Shown: one piece after another, positions 28,421-36,922 of the stretch
Numbering within the stretch: the first letter of the stretch is position 1
Layout of the letters: each line of letters starts with the position of its first letter
From: Fusobacterium massiliense
GTDB taxonomy: Bacteria > Fusobacteriota > Fusobacteriia > Fusobacteriales > Fusobacteriaceae
DNA length: 64,000 nt
Reading direction: 5' to 3'
Assembly: GCF_900095705.1 (NCBI RefSeq)
Contig: NZ_LT608327.1
Location: 744,001 to 808,000 of the forward strand
Program-made: the position numbers and the translations under genes
The notes under the pieces: generated by a model
Database searches by the model: none
What the model was told of the DNA's origin: nothing
What the model saw: the letters and a program-made list of their open reading frames with translations, nothing else

Positions 28421-28592
28421 TTTAAAAATAAGTGAGTTATTTTTCCAGATTTTAGATTAAAAATCAAATAGAGTGAGCCGAACAAATCTTGGCGTGTCTG
28501 AGCTAACTTGTTAGCGAGTTTTGCCAAATTTGTAGCGAACTCTTGATTTTTAATCGTTAAGAAATCTGGTTATAACGAACTATTTTTAAATC
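28421..28592. repeat. Large inverted-repeat element (family II), best copy
   Basis: The arms 28421-28473 and 28538-28592 are about 50 bases each and pair with few mismatches (TTTAAAAATA, CCAGATTT and GATTAAAAATCAA blocks in the same order). Inside is a second stem (ACAAATCTTGGC against GCCAAATTTGT) and a small GCTAA-CTTG-TTAGC hairpin. No open reading frame. It has the shape of a miniature inverted-repeat element. Confidence 0.8.
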
Positions 28593-28666
28593 AACAAATT
28601 AAAATTTATCTGACTCGTAAAACTCATACAACTGTATAAATCTTTATTTAAATAAAAAATATAAAC

Positions 28667-28696
28667 TTGATTTCTAATAGAAAAAAATTATATAAT
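28667..28696 (+). promoter_or_regulatory. Promoter of the plsY-dnaN operon
   Basis: TTGATT (28667-28672) and TATAAT (28691-28696) are separated by 18 bases. AAAGGAGA follows, seven bases before the plsY ATG. Confidence 0.75.
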
Positions 28697-28740
28697 AATA
28701 CAACAAAGAACAAATCACATTTTTTTAAAGGAGATACAAA

Positions 28741-29325
28741 ATGCTTTTTATTTGGTTATTAATATTAAGTTATGTTATAGGTGCTATTCCTACTGGAGTA
28801 TGGTTAGGAAAAATTTTAAAAAATAAAGATGTTAGAAATTATGGAAGTAAAAATAGTGGTGCTACGAATTGTTACAGAGTTTTAGGAAAAAAAATTGGTA
28901 TAGCAGTATTAGTTGGAGATGTATTAAAAGGTTTTTTACCTTTGCTTATTGCTTCAAAATATCTACCTAATAAAAATCTATTAATAATTTTAGGTCTTGT
29001 TTCAATATTAGCTCATACTTATTCTGTTTTTATTGCATTCAAAGGTGGAAAAGGTGTTGCAACAAGTTTAGGAGTTTTCTTGTATTTTATACCAAAAATT
29101 ATCATATTACTTGTAGCTATTTTTGCTATGATAGTTTATTTCACTAAATATATATCACTAGGTTCTGTAACCGTTGCAATTTTACTACCTGTTTTTGTTT
29201 TCATGATGAATGATAATTTTTATTTATTCTTATTATCATTAATAGTATCTATTTTTGTAATATACAGACACAAAGAAAATATATTAAGATTACTTAATGG
29301 AACTGAAAATAAATTTAATTTATAG
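28741..29325 (+). CDS. plsY: Acyl-phosphate glycerol-3-phosphate acyltransferase
   Basis: A 194-aa inner-membrane enzyme with about five membrane spans that makes lysophosphatidate from acyl phosphate and glycerol-3-phosphate. The family motifs are visible: GAIPTGVWLGK, YGSKNSGATNCYRVLGKK and the glycine-rich AFKGGKGVATSLG. It is first gene after the 28667 promoter. It ends eight bases before dnaN, an unusual partner for a phospholipid gene. Confidence 0.96.
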   Translation: MLFIWLLILSYVIGAIPTGVWLGKILKNKDVRNYGSKNSGATNCYRVLGKKIGIAVLVGDVLKGFLPLLIASKYLPNKNLLIILGLVSILAHTYSVFIAFKGGKGVATSLGVFLYFIPKIIILLVAIFAMIVYFTKYISLGSVTVAILLPVFVFMMNDNFYLFLLSLIVSIFVIYRHKENILRLLNGTENKFNL

Positions 29326-29333
29326 GAGGGGCT

Positions 29334-30479
29334 ATGCATATAAAAGTTAATAGACAAGATTTTTTAAACTCTATAAGAATTGTTGAGAAAGCAATAAAAG
29401 AAAGTAAAATAAAACCGATTATTTCTTGTGGATATGTAAAAGTAAAAGATAATAGGTTGTATTTTACAGGAACAAATTTAGAAACTACAATAAAAACATC
29501 TATTTTTGTAGAAGAAGTGTATACTCCTGGGGAGATAGTTTTTTATCCGTCTATTATAGATGAATATATAAAAGAAATAAAAGATGAGTTTATCACACTT
29601 AAATTATCAAATAATAATGTGTTATCTATAGAAACTCAAGATTCTGTGACAGAATATGATGTTTTTAAAAGTGATGACTATCCAAATACATTTGAAAATA
29701 TTGTGTTAGATAGTAAAAACTTTGTTTTTCAATTTAAAAGTGAAGAACTAGTTAGTATATTTGAAAAAGTATTGTTTTCTGCAGATACACCTGACAATAT
29801 AGGTTTAAATTGTATTAGAATTGAAAGCATAGATAATAACTTACATTTTGTCTCTACTAACACTTATAGATTAACTTTTCTAAGAAAAACAATTGATAAG
29901 AGTATTGATAATTTTCAAGTTAGTGTGTTAGCTGAAACTGTCTCATATCTAATAAAAATAATAAAAGGTCTTCCTAACGATGATATAAGTATTTATAACG
30001 AAGGTGGCCATCTATATTTTCAATATAGAGATACTACAATAATTAGTAAATTACTAGAATTAAAATTCCCTGATTATGCTGGAATTTTTGAAAATATAGT
30101 GTATGACAAAAAATTAACTATAAAAAATGAAATATTGTTAAATCTATTAAAAAGAGTACTTATTTTTTCAAGAACTAATATGGAATCAAAATATTCATCA
30201 ACTTATGATTTTAAAATCAGAGCTAATGGTGAGAAAAAACTAACTCTTTCTGCTTTAAATGAAGTTGCAAGAATAAACGAAGTTATAGATGTTGAGTACG
30301 AAGGAGAAGACTTAAAAATTTCTTTAAACTCTAAATACTTACTTGAATTTATACAAAATATTCCTAGAGACAAAGAAATTGAGTTAGAACTTAGATACCC
30401 TAACTCAGCAGTAAAAGTAACAGAAAAAGGTAATAATGATTATGTATACATCATAATGCCTTTAGCATTAAGAGATTAA
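29334..30479 (+). CDS. dnaN: DNA polymerase III beta sliding clamp
   Basis: A 381-aa three-domain clamp. The N-terminal ILVKNRQDFL-like start, the middle LRLTFLRKT segment and the C-terminal ending YIIMPLALRD are all typical of DnaN, where the C-terminal M-P-x-R/L residues help form the peptide-binding pocket. AGGAGGGGCT precedes the ATG. It is encoded away from dnaA in this window, behind plsY. The protein rings DNA and tethers the polymerase. Confidence 0.95.
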   Translation: MHIKVNRQDFLNSIRIVEKAIKESKIKPIISCGYVKVKDNRLYFTGTNLETTIKTSIFVEEVYTPGEIVFYPSIIDEYIKEIKDEFITLKLSNNNVLSIETQDSVTEYDVFKSDDYPNTFENIVLDSKNFVFQFKSEELVSIFEKVLFSADTPDNIGLNCIRIESIDNNLHFVSTNTYRLTFLRKTIDKSIDNFQVSVLAETVSYLIKIIKGLPNDDISIYNEGGHLYFQYRDTTIISKLLELKFPDYAGIFENIVYDKKLTIKNEILLNLLKRVLIFSRTNMESKYSSTYDFKIRANGEKKLTLSALNEVARINEVIDVEYEGEDLKISLNSKYLLEFIQNIPRDKEIELELRYPNSAVKVTEKGNNDYVYIIMPLALRD

Positions 30480-30515
30480 CTAGAACAAATATTAAATATA
30501 AATTTGGGGTGAATT

Positions 30516-31802
30516 ATGGAAGAAAATAAAATAGAAAAAGTTCTTAGAATTTTAGAAGAAGAAATAATTGCAGCTGAAGGTTGTACTGAGCCTATCGCTT
30601 TGTCTTATGTTGCAGCAAAAGCTAGAAAAATTTTAGGTAAAATCCCAACAAAAGTTAATGTATTTTTATCTGGAAATATAATCAAAAATGTAAAAAGTGT
30701 GTTAATTCCTAGTAGTAATGGAATGGTTGGAATTGAAGCAGCTATTGCTATGGGGCTTATAGCTGGAGATGATGAAAAAGAATTAATGGTTATAAGTAAT
30801 GTTAACCAAGATGATTTAGTAGCTGTACAAAATTACTTAGATAAAAAAATAATCAAAACTTCTTTAGAGCCTGGGGATATCAAATTATATATCAGACTAG
30901 AAATTTCTGAAGGTTCTGATGAAGTAGTGCTTGAAATAAAACATACTCATACAAACATCACTAAAATAACAAAAAACGGCAAAATTCTGCTAGAACAAGT
31001 TTGTAACGATGGAGATTTTAATTCATCATTAACAGACAGAAAAGTTTTATCTGTTAAATTTATATATGATTTAGCAAAGAATATAGATATTGATTTAATA
31101 AGACCTATTTTTAAAAAAGTTATTACCTATAACTCAGCTATAGCTGAAGAAGGTCTAAAAGGAAAATATGGTGTCAATATCGGAAAAATGATACTTGATA
31201 ACATTGAAAAAGGTATTTATGGAAATGACATTAGAAATAAAGCTGCTAGTTATGCAAGTGCAGGTAGTGATGCTAGAATGAGTGGTTGTGCTCTTCCTGT
31301 TATGACAACTAGCGGTAGTGGAAATCAAGGTATGACTGCCTCTTTACCTATTATAAAATTTGCTGCTGAAAAAAATTTATCTGAAGAGGAATTAATAAGA
31401 GGTTTATTTGTTTCTCATTTAACAACAATACATGTAAAGACAAATGTAGGAAGACTATCTGCATATTGTGGAGCTATTTGTGCAGCTGCTGGTGTTGCAG
31501 CTTCTCTTACATACTTACATGGTGGTAGTTATGAAATGGTCTGTGATGCTATTACAAATATTTTAGGAAATTTATCAGGAGTTATTTGTGATGGAGCTAA
31601 AGCCTCTTGTGCTATGAAAATATCTTCTGGAATTTACTCTGCCTTTGATGCTACAATGCTTGCTTTACATAAAGATGTTTTGAAATCAGGAGATGGTATT
31701 ATTGGTGTTGATATTGAAGAAACAATAAAGAATGTTGGAGAACTTGCTCAAAATGGAATGAAAACAACAGATACAAAAATTTTGGAAATTATGACAAAAT
31801 AA
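30516..31802 (+). CDS. L-cysteine desulfidase / serine dehydratase alpha-like protein
   Basis: A 428-aa protein of the CyuA/YhaM (UPF0597) family, related to the alpha chain of iron-sulfur L-serine dehydratase. Conserved elements are AAEGCTEPIALSYVAAKA near the N-terminus, SGSGNQGMTASLP, and a cysteine-rich C-terminal part (YCGAICAAAG, VICDGAKASCAMK) that would hold the iron-sulfur cluster. Family members split cysteine to pyruvate, ammonia and hydrogen sulfide, which fits an oral H2S producer, but serine or another amino acid is possible. It lies 36 bp after dnaN. Confidence 0.85.
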   Translation: MEENKIEKVLRILEEEIIAAEGCTEPIALSYVAAKARKILGKIPTKVNVFLSGNIIKNVKSVLIPSSNGMVGIEAAIAMGLIAGDDEKELMVISNVNQDDLVAVQNYLDKKIIKTSLEPGDIKLYIRLEISEGSDEVVLEIKHTHTNITKITKNGKILLEQVCNDGDFNSSLTDRKVLSVKFIYDLAKNIDIDLIRPIFKKVITYNSAIAEEGLKGKYGVNIGKMILDNIEKGIYGNDIRNKAASYASAGSDARMSGCALPVMTTSGSGNQGMTASLPIIKFAAEKNLSEEELIRGLFVSHLTTIHVKTNVGRLSAYCGAICAAAGVAASLTYLHGGSYEMVCDAITNILGNLSGVICDGAKASCAMKISSGIYSAFDATMLALHKDVLKSGDGIIGVDIEETIKNVGELAQNGMKTTDTKILEIMTK

Positions 31803-31823
31803 AAAAGTAAGAGGGTGTAAAAA

Positions 31824-32201
31824 ATGTTAAAAAAGTTTTCAGAAGCACAAAAGTTAAATTATAACTATATGCTTTTTATTGAAATAGGAACTTTAAGCTC
31901 TGAAGATGATATTTCTAGTTTACAAGTTAAAGCTGTTACAATAGAAGGTTATTTTGAAACAATTAAACAAATTTATGATTATATCGAAAGTATGGAATTT
32001 ATTTCAACTGAGAAAATAGATAATAAATGGGAATGTGAAATTTCAAATATCTATGATGTTAGTAGAAAAATATATTTCATAAAAAATGAAGGAGTTACTT
32101 TTAACGAAGTTGATGATACAGATATTGTTGATAGAATAGTCAATAGAGGTCCAAACAAATTAGTTAATAAGAGTAAAGAATATTTAGAGGCTAGGGTCTA
32201 A
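31824..32201 (+). CDS. Hypothetical protein, 125 aa
   Basis: A soluble, acidic protein with no signal peptide or membrane segment and no family recognised. It begins 21 bp after the desulfidase gene with GAGGGTG upstream, and ends one base before the next small gene. Codon use is that of the neighbours. Probably cytoplasmic; being the penultimate gene of the plsY-dnaN transcript gives no clear role. Confidence 0.75.
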   Translation: MLKKFSEAQKLNYNYMLFIEIGTLSSEDDISSLQVKAVTIEGYFETIKQIYDYIESMEFISTEKIDNKWECEISNIYDVSRKIYFIKNEGVTFNEVDDTDIVDRIVNRGPNKLVNKSKEYLEARV

Positions 32202-32202
32202 A

Positions 32203-32520
32203 ATGAAAAGATTTCAAAATTCTACAATAGAGTATTCTTTAGAAAAAAATGAATTAGTTATAAGAGATGCTAACACTAATGGTATTTTTTTTGCAATAGA
32301 TTTTTTTAATGACAAGCAAATAAAAAGAATTTTCTCATTATATCCAGTGAATGTTGAATTACAATTTGATGATAATCTTGAGTTGAAATTCTCTATTGAA
32401 ACAAAAAACCATGAGCACAATGTTTTAACCTTGCTTTTCAACTTAAAGGAACTAACAGCTGATAAAAAATCAGTAATTAATATTCCTGATGAAGATGTAA
32501 ATAATATTACTTTTAACTAA
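32203..32520 (+). CDS. Hypothetical protein, 105 aa
   Basis: A 105-aa soluble, strand-rich protein starting one base after the preceding stop, so the two small genes are co-translated and may act together. No family recognised. It contains alternating hydrophobic and charged residues (NVELQFDDNLELKFSIETK) suggesting a beta-sheet fold. A strong intrinsic terminator follows 62 bases later and ends the transcript. Confidence 0.72.
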   Translation: MKRFQNSTIEYSLEKNELVIRDANTNGIFFAIDFFNDKQIKRIFSLYPVNVELQFDDNLELKFSIETKNHEHNVLTLLFNLKELTADKKSVINIPDEDVNNITFN

Positions 32521-32582
32521 TAAAAACTAGTAAACTATATTCAGATATATTATTTTTAATTTTATCACTTTATAATATCTAT

Positions 32583-32620
32583 AAATGCTATTGTTCAAAA
32601 TTTAACAATAGCATTTTTTA
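32583..32620 (+). terminator. Intrinsic terminator of the plsY operon
   Basis: AAATGCTATTGTT (32583-32595) pairs perfectly with AACAATAGCATTT (32604-32616) around an 8-base loop and is followed by a T run. Confidence 0.9.
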
Positions 32621-32631
32621 TTCTAAAATAA

Positions 32632-32750
32632 AGTCTTTTGATAGCCGTATGAGTTCTACGAGCTCAATAAACATAGGCTCTTCGAACTAATACGGACGCC
32701 AGAGACTAACTTTTATTATTTAAATTTATACTTTCCTATAGAGTAAAAAA
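32632..32750 (+). repeat. Dispersed palindrome copy 5 with right flank
   Basis: Core 32632-32707; the left arm reads AGTCTTTTGATAGCCGTATG. The flank with TTTATACTTTCCTATAGAGT runs to about 32750. It lies just behind a separate strong terminator, so it is not needed to end that transcript. Confidence 0.92.
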
Positions 32751-32779
32751 ACTTTTTTTAAATTTTATCTTAGAAGTCA

Positions 32780-32808
32780 TTGATTGATTTCAATAACTAT
32801 GATACAAT
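32780..32808 (+). promoter_or_regulatory. Promoter of the L,D-transpeptidase gene
   Basis: TTGATT (32780-32785), 17-base spacer, TACAAT (32803-32808), 46 bases before the chosen start. Confidence 0.6.
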
Positions 32809-32853
32809 AATACCTAACAAATTAAATTAAGAATTAAATTTATGGAGGAAACA

Positions 32854-34053
32854 ATGTATAAATATAAAAAAATATTATTAGGGTTTTTTCTTTTAGTTTC
32901 TACTCCTATTTTAACAAAAGCAGCATCTTTTGTTGAAACTTTAAACAATGATAAAATAGAAGTAATTGCAACTTATGATAATAAAATGCCTAGTGCTATA
33001 GAAAATATATATAAACCAAAATATACTATAGAAAAACCTATGTATTTAGATTATGTTTTTATTACATCTAGAGTGGCTAATTTAAGAAAACAACCTGATA
33101 CTAATTCAGAAATTTTAGGAAAATATACTTATGACAACAAACTAAAACTTTTGAAGAAGATAAAATATGAAGGTAATATCTGGTATCTTGTAGAAGATGA
33201 AAATGGAGTACAAGGATATATAGCAGCTAGTGTTACTAAAAAAAGAGATTTTAGATTTCAAATGGCTGTAGATAAAATACATGATTTAGAAAACTTTATA
33301 TCTTCTTCTCTAGATCAAGGTTATAAACTATCTACAACTCATACTTACATCCCAAATCCAAGCAATGCTAATGCACAAAGACAAAAAGATAAGTATGGTA
33401 CGAGTTTAGATCAAAATTTACTTGGTATAAGTGCAAAAGGAGAAGAAATAATAATTCCTGACAGATCTGTAGTAAAAATTCTTGAAGATAGAGGTGATAA
33501 AGTTCTAGTTAAAGCTCTTTCTATCCCAGAAGAATTAGAGATACCTAAAGCTAGATTAACTAATTATCCTACTGTTAAAAAAGGATTTAGAAAGGTCGTA
33601 GCAATAGACATAGAAAATCAAAATTTTATGGTTTTTGAAAAATCTAAATCAACAGATCAATGGGAAATGATTAGTTATGTTTACACAAAAACCGGTATTG
33701 ATAGTGAGTTAGGATATGAAACTCCAAGAGGTTTCTTTAATGTTCCTACTGTTAAGTATGTTATGCCTTACACAGACGAAACAGGTCAAAAACAAGGTTC
33801 AGCAAGATATGCTATAAGATTCTGTGGTGGTGGATATCTACATGGTACACCTATAAATGTTCAAGAAGAAATAAATAAAGAATTTTTTATAAAACAAAAA
33901 GAATTTACTCTTGGAACATATACAGGAACAAGAAAATGTGTTAGAACAACTGAAGAACATGCTAAATTTTTATTTGATTGGCTAGTTAAAAATCCAAATA
34001 AAAATTCTAATGAACAAAAACCAACTGAAGATATCTATTTTATAGCTTTTTAA
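32854..34053 (+). CDS. L,D-transpeptidase with SH3 domain, exported
   Basis: A 399-aa cell-wall enzyme. The N-terminal signal peptide (YKKILLGFFLLVSTPILTKA) is followed by an SH3-like domain (about 60-130: VANLRKQPDTNSEILGKY through GVQGYIAASV). A C-terminal YkuD domain carries the GGYLHGTPINV histidine and the TGTRKCVRTTEEH catalytic cysteine, a variant of the usual SxGCxR. It probably cross-links or modifies periplasmic peptidoglycan. A reading from 32842 would start inside the GGAGG site, so ATG 32854 is preferred. It precedes the pal gene, another envelope function. Confidence 0.88.
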   Translation: MYKYKKILLGFFLLVSTPILTKAASFVETLNNDKIEVIATYDNKMPSAIENIYKPKYTIEKPMYLDYVFITSRVANLRKQPDTNSEILGKYTYDNKLKLLKKIKYEGNIWYLVEDENGVQGYIAASVTKKRDFRFQMAVDKIHDLENFISSSLDQGYKLSTTHTYIPNPSNANAQRQKDKYGTSLDQNLLGISAKGEEIIIPDRSVVKILEDRGDKVLVKALSIPEELEIPKARLTNYPTVKKGFRKVVAIDIENQNFMVFEKSKSTDQWEMISYVYTKTGIDSELGYETPRGFFNVPTVKYVMPYTDETGQKQGSARYAIRFCGGGYLHGTPINVQEEINKEFFIKQKEFTLGTYTGTRKCVRTTEEHAKFLFDWLVKNPNKNSNEQKPTEDIYFIAF

Positions 34054-34073
34054 TCCTATAATATAGATAAAAA

Positions 34074-34190
34074 AGTCTCTTAACAGCCGTATGAGTTCTA
34101 CGAGCTCAATAAACACAGGCTCTTCGAACTAATACGGACGTCAGAGAATAATTTTTGCTATTTAAATTTATACTTTCCTATAGATTAAAA
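34074..34190 (+). repeat. Dispersed palindrome copy 6 with right flank
   Basis: Core 34074-34148, flank to about 34190. The flank motif TATACTTTCCTATAGATT ends only a few bases before the GGAGG of pal, so this copy supplies the upstream region of pal. Confidence 0.92.
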
Positions 34191-34203
34191 AAATGGAGGA
34201 TTT

Positions 34204-34752
34204 ATGAAAAAATTAATTATATTAGGGCTTTTAGGAATATTAGCTACAGCTTGTAGTAGTACAAAATCTTATGATAACATCAAGAGTTTAGGTGTTGACT
34301 CAAATAGTGACTATTCTCTTGAAGATACTGGAAGTCAAAAGAAAAAATTAGAAGATATTATAGTTTTCAATGAAAAAGGTGTTTCAATTAGAAGAGAAGG
34401 AAATAATCTTATTTTATCAATGCCAGAATTAATCTTATTTGACTTTGATAAATATGCAATAAAAGATGGAATAAAACCATCACTTTCTACTTTAGCTAAA
34501 GCATTAGAAGAAAATAAAGACATACATATTAAAATTGATGGTTATACTGATTTTATAGGTAGTGAAGGATATAACTTAGAATTATCTGTTAAAAGAGCTA
34601 GAGCTATAAAAGATTATTTAACATCAAAAGGAGCTATTGAAGATAATATTTCAATAGAAGGTTATGGAGAACAAAATCCAACTGCTGATAATAGCACTGA
34701 AACTGGAAGAGCTAGAAATAGAAGAGTTGAATTTATTATCTCTAGAGGATAA
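34204..34752 (+). CDS. OmpA-family peptidoglycan-associated lipoprotein (Pal-like)
   Basis: A 182-aa lipoprotein with signal and lipobox LATAC (Cys17). The C-terminal OmpA/MotB domain (about 75-180) has LILFDFDKYAIKDG, the peptidoglycan-binding IDGYTDFIGSEGYNLELS and the ending GRARNRRVEFII. It anchors the outer membrane to the cell wall. The gene follows the L,D-transpeptidase and is preceded directly by a dispersed palindrome flank and ATGGAGG. A terminator follows the gene. Confidence 0.93.
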   Translation: MKKLIILGLLGILATACSSTKSYDNIKSLGVDSNSDYSLEDTGSQKKKLEDIIVFNEKGVSIRREGNNLILSMPELILFDFDKYAIKDGIKPSLSTLAKALEENKDIHIKIDGYTDFIGSEGYNLELSVKRARAIKDYLTSKGAIEDNISIEGYGEQNPTADNSTETGRARNRRVEFIISRG

Positions 34753-34770
34753 AATATAAAAACAAATTAT

Positions 34771-34817
34771 AGCTCCAGAACAGAAATGAATATATTTCAT
34801 AAAGCTGGGGCTTTTTT
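34771..34817 (+). terminator. Intrinsic terminator of the pal gene
   Basis: AGCTCCAG (34771-34778) pairs with CTGGGGCT (34805-34812), with an internal AAAT/ATTT stem, followed by six Ts. Confidence 0.85.
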
Positions 34818-34858
34818 GATACAACAAATTAGCTTTATTTAAAAATTTAGGAGGAAAT

Positions 34859-36106
34859 ATGTTAGCAAAAAGGTATACAGGGAAGAAATTAATCGATAAT
34901 ATTTTTACAACAAGTAGGAAAGCTAAACAAGCCATTGCAAAGTTTGGTAAGGAAAATGTTATAAATGCAACAATAGGGTCTCTGTATAATGAAGATGAAA
35001 AATTAGCAGTTTATAGTGTAGTGGAAGAAGTTTATAGAAATTTAGCTCCTGAAGACTTATATGCTTATTCTACAAATGTTATAGGAGAAGATGAATATCT
35101 TGAAGAAGTTATAAAAACTTTATTTTCTGAAAATTATACTGAAGAAATGAAAGGTATGCATATAGCTTCTATTGCTACTCTTGGTGGTACTGGTGCTATA
35201 TCAAACACTATAAAAAACTACATGGATACTGGAGATAAAGTTTTATTGCCTAATTGGATGTGGGGAACTTATAAAAATATCGCTATTGAAAATGGTGGAA
35301 ATTTCGAAACTTATGAACTTTTTAATGAAAAGAGAGGTTTTAATTTTGATAATTTTAAAACTAAAATTTTAGAACTTGCTAAAACTCAAACAAATGTAGT
35401 TGTAATCATAAATGAGCCTAGTCATAATCCAACAGGATTTAGAATGACTTATGAAGAATGGGAAAATTTATATAGTTTCTTTAAAACAATAAAAGATACT
35501 AATATAATTTTAATAAGAGATGTTGCTTATTTTGAATATGATGATAGATCAGAAGAAGAAAATAATAAAATTAAGGCTTTACTTTTAGATTTACCTAAAA
35601 ATATCCTTGTTATTTATGCTTTCAGTTTATCTAAATCTTTATCTATCTACGGTATGAGAATGGGGGCTCAAATTGCTGTCTCTACTGATGCAGAAGTTAT
35701 CCAAGAATTTAAAGATGCTACTTCATTTTCTTGTAGAACAACTTGGTCTAATGCTCCTAAAGGTGCTATGAAGTTATTCTCAACTATAATGAAAACTCCT
35801 GAACTAAAAGAAAGATTTCTAAAAGAAAAACAAGAATATATGAATCTATTAAATGAAAGAGCTAATATTTTCTTAAATGAAGCTAATGAAATTGGACTAG
35901 AATATTTACCTTATAAAAGTGGATTTTTTATCACTTTACCTGTGGGTGAAATAGTAGATAAGGTAATAGAAGATTTAGAAGAAAAAAATATATTTGTTAT
36001 AAAATTTGACACAGGTATAAGAATAGGTTTATGTAGTGTTCCAAAAGTAAAAATAAATGGTCTTGCAAAAAAATTAAAAGATTCTATTGATAAATTTAAG
36101 AAATAA
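34859..36106 (+). CDS. PLP-dependent class I/II aminotransferase
   Basis: A 415-aa fold-type I aminotransferase. Seen are NEPSHNPTGF around residue 180-190, the RDVAYFEYD aspartate/tyrosine segment and the PLP-lysine region AFSLSKSLSIYGMRMGA. The C-terminal FDTGIRIGLCSVP carries the substrate-carboxylate arginine. It resembles aromatic/aspartate aminotransferases, but the amino-acid specificity cannot be fixed. AGGAGGAAAT precedes the ATG. Its stop overlaps the glpP start by one base, so the two are coupled even though their roles look unrelated. Confidence 0.88.
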   Translation: MLAKRYTGKKLIDNIFTTSRKAKQAIAKFGKENVINATIGSLYNEDEKLAVYSVVEEVYRNLAPEDLYAYSTNVIGEDEYLEEVIKTLFSENYTEEMKGMHIASIATLGGTGAISNTIKNYMDTGDKVLLPNWMWGTYKNIAIENGGNFETYELFNEKRGFNFDNFKTKILELAKTQTNVVVIINEPSHNPTGFRMTYEEWENLYSFFKTIKDTNIILIRDVAYFEYDDRSEEENNKIKALLLDLPKNILVIYAFSLSKSLSIYGMRMGAQIAVSTDAEVIQEFKDATSFSCRTTWSNAPKGAMKLFSTIMKTPELKERFLKEKQEYMNLLNERANIFLNEANEIGLEYLPYKSGFFITLPVGEIVDKVIEDLEEKNIFVIKFDTGIRIGLCSVPKVKINGLAKKLKDSIDKFKK

Positions 36107-36666
36107 TGGGAATTAAAAAACTTTTGGAAAGAAACCCTGTTATACCTGCTGTTAAAGATAGTATAACTCTTGAAAAGGCCTTATGCTCTAGTAATGAAAT
36201 AGTTTTCATTATTATGTCAAATATAATAAATATAAAAGATTACTGTGAAAAATTAAAACTAAAAGGAAAAAAGGTCTATATACACATAGACATGATAGAT
36301 GGTCTAAACAGTACTAACAATGGGATTGACTATATTGTTAATTCTGTAAAACCTGAAGGAATTTTAACTACAAAATCAAATGTTGTGGCTCATGCCTATA
36401 AAAATAACATAAATGTTATTCAAAGGTTTTTTATCTTAGATAGCCTTTCTTATGAAAAAGCTCTACAAAATATAAAAGAAAATAAAATAGTTGCTGCTGA
36501 GATTATGCCAGGTTTAATGCCTAAAATTATTAAAAAAATCTCTTCTCAAACTAATGTTCCAATTATAACTGGAGGTCTTATCAAAGAAAAAGAAGATATT
36601 ATTAATGTAATCAATGCTGGAGCTCTATCTGTTTCTACAACAGAAGTTGAATTATGGGATATATAA
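36106..36666 (+). CDS. glpP: Glycerol-3-phosphate-responsive antiterminator
   Basis: A 186-aa GlpP-family protein with a TIM-barrel-like fold: IPAVKDSITLEKAL at the N-terminus, HIDMIDGLNSTNNGIDYI in the middle, and AEIMPGLMPKII with PIITGGLIKEKEDI towards the C-terminus. In Bacillus this protein binds glycerol-3-phosphate and stops termination in glp leader RNAs. It starts by TAATG overlap with the aminotransferase gene. The likely target in this window is the hairpin leader of the glp operon at 50469-50519, 14 kb away. Confidence 0.9.
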   Translation: MGIKKLLERNPVIPAVKDSITLEKALCSSNEIVFIIMSNIINIKDYCEKLKLKGKKVYIHIDMIDGLNSTNNGIDYIVNSVKPEGILTTKSNVVAHAYKNNINVIQRFFILDSLSYEKALQNIKENKIVAAEIMPGLMPKIIKKISSQTNVPIITGGLIKEKEDIINVINAGALSVSTTEVELWDI

Positions 36667-36783
36667 AGTCTCTTGACAGTCGTATGAGTTCTACGAGCTT
36701 AATGAACACAGATTCTTCAAAATAATATGGATATCAGAGAGTAATTTTAGATATTTAATTTTATACTTTTTTATAGAATAAAA
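36667..36783 (+). repeat. Dispersed palindrome copy 7 (partly decayed) with flank
   Basis: Core 36667-36742 keeps AGTCTCTTGACAG and most of the left arm. The right arm has several changes (ATATGGATATCAGAGAGT). The flank TTTTATACTTTTTTATAGAAT follows. It begins one base after the glpP stop codon. Confidence 0.85.
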
Positions 36784-36785
36784 CT

Positions 36786-36808
36786 GAGGATTAAAAGTCC
36801 TCTTTTTT
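36786..36808 (+). terminator. Short intrinsic terminator after glpP
   Basis: GAGGA (36786-36790) and TCCTC (36798-36802) around a 7-base loop, then six Ts. Confidence 0.65.
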
Positions 36809-36922
36809 ATTTAGAAATTTATTTCAAAAAATGTTATAATTATAAAGTTAAAATAATAAAATGTAAATAATTTATTAATTTTATAAAGTCTTATAAATGA
36901 ATAAAAATAACTGGAGGTCTAA

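Noticed and set aside
34651-34935. 94-aa minus-strand frame across the pal terminator
   Set aside because: It is antisense to the OmpA domain and the terminator hairpin, with no ribosome site.
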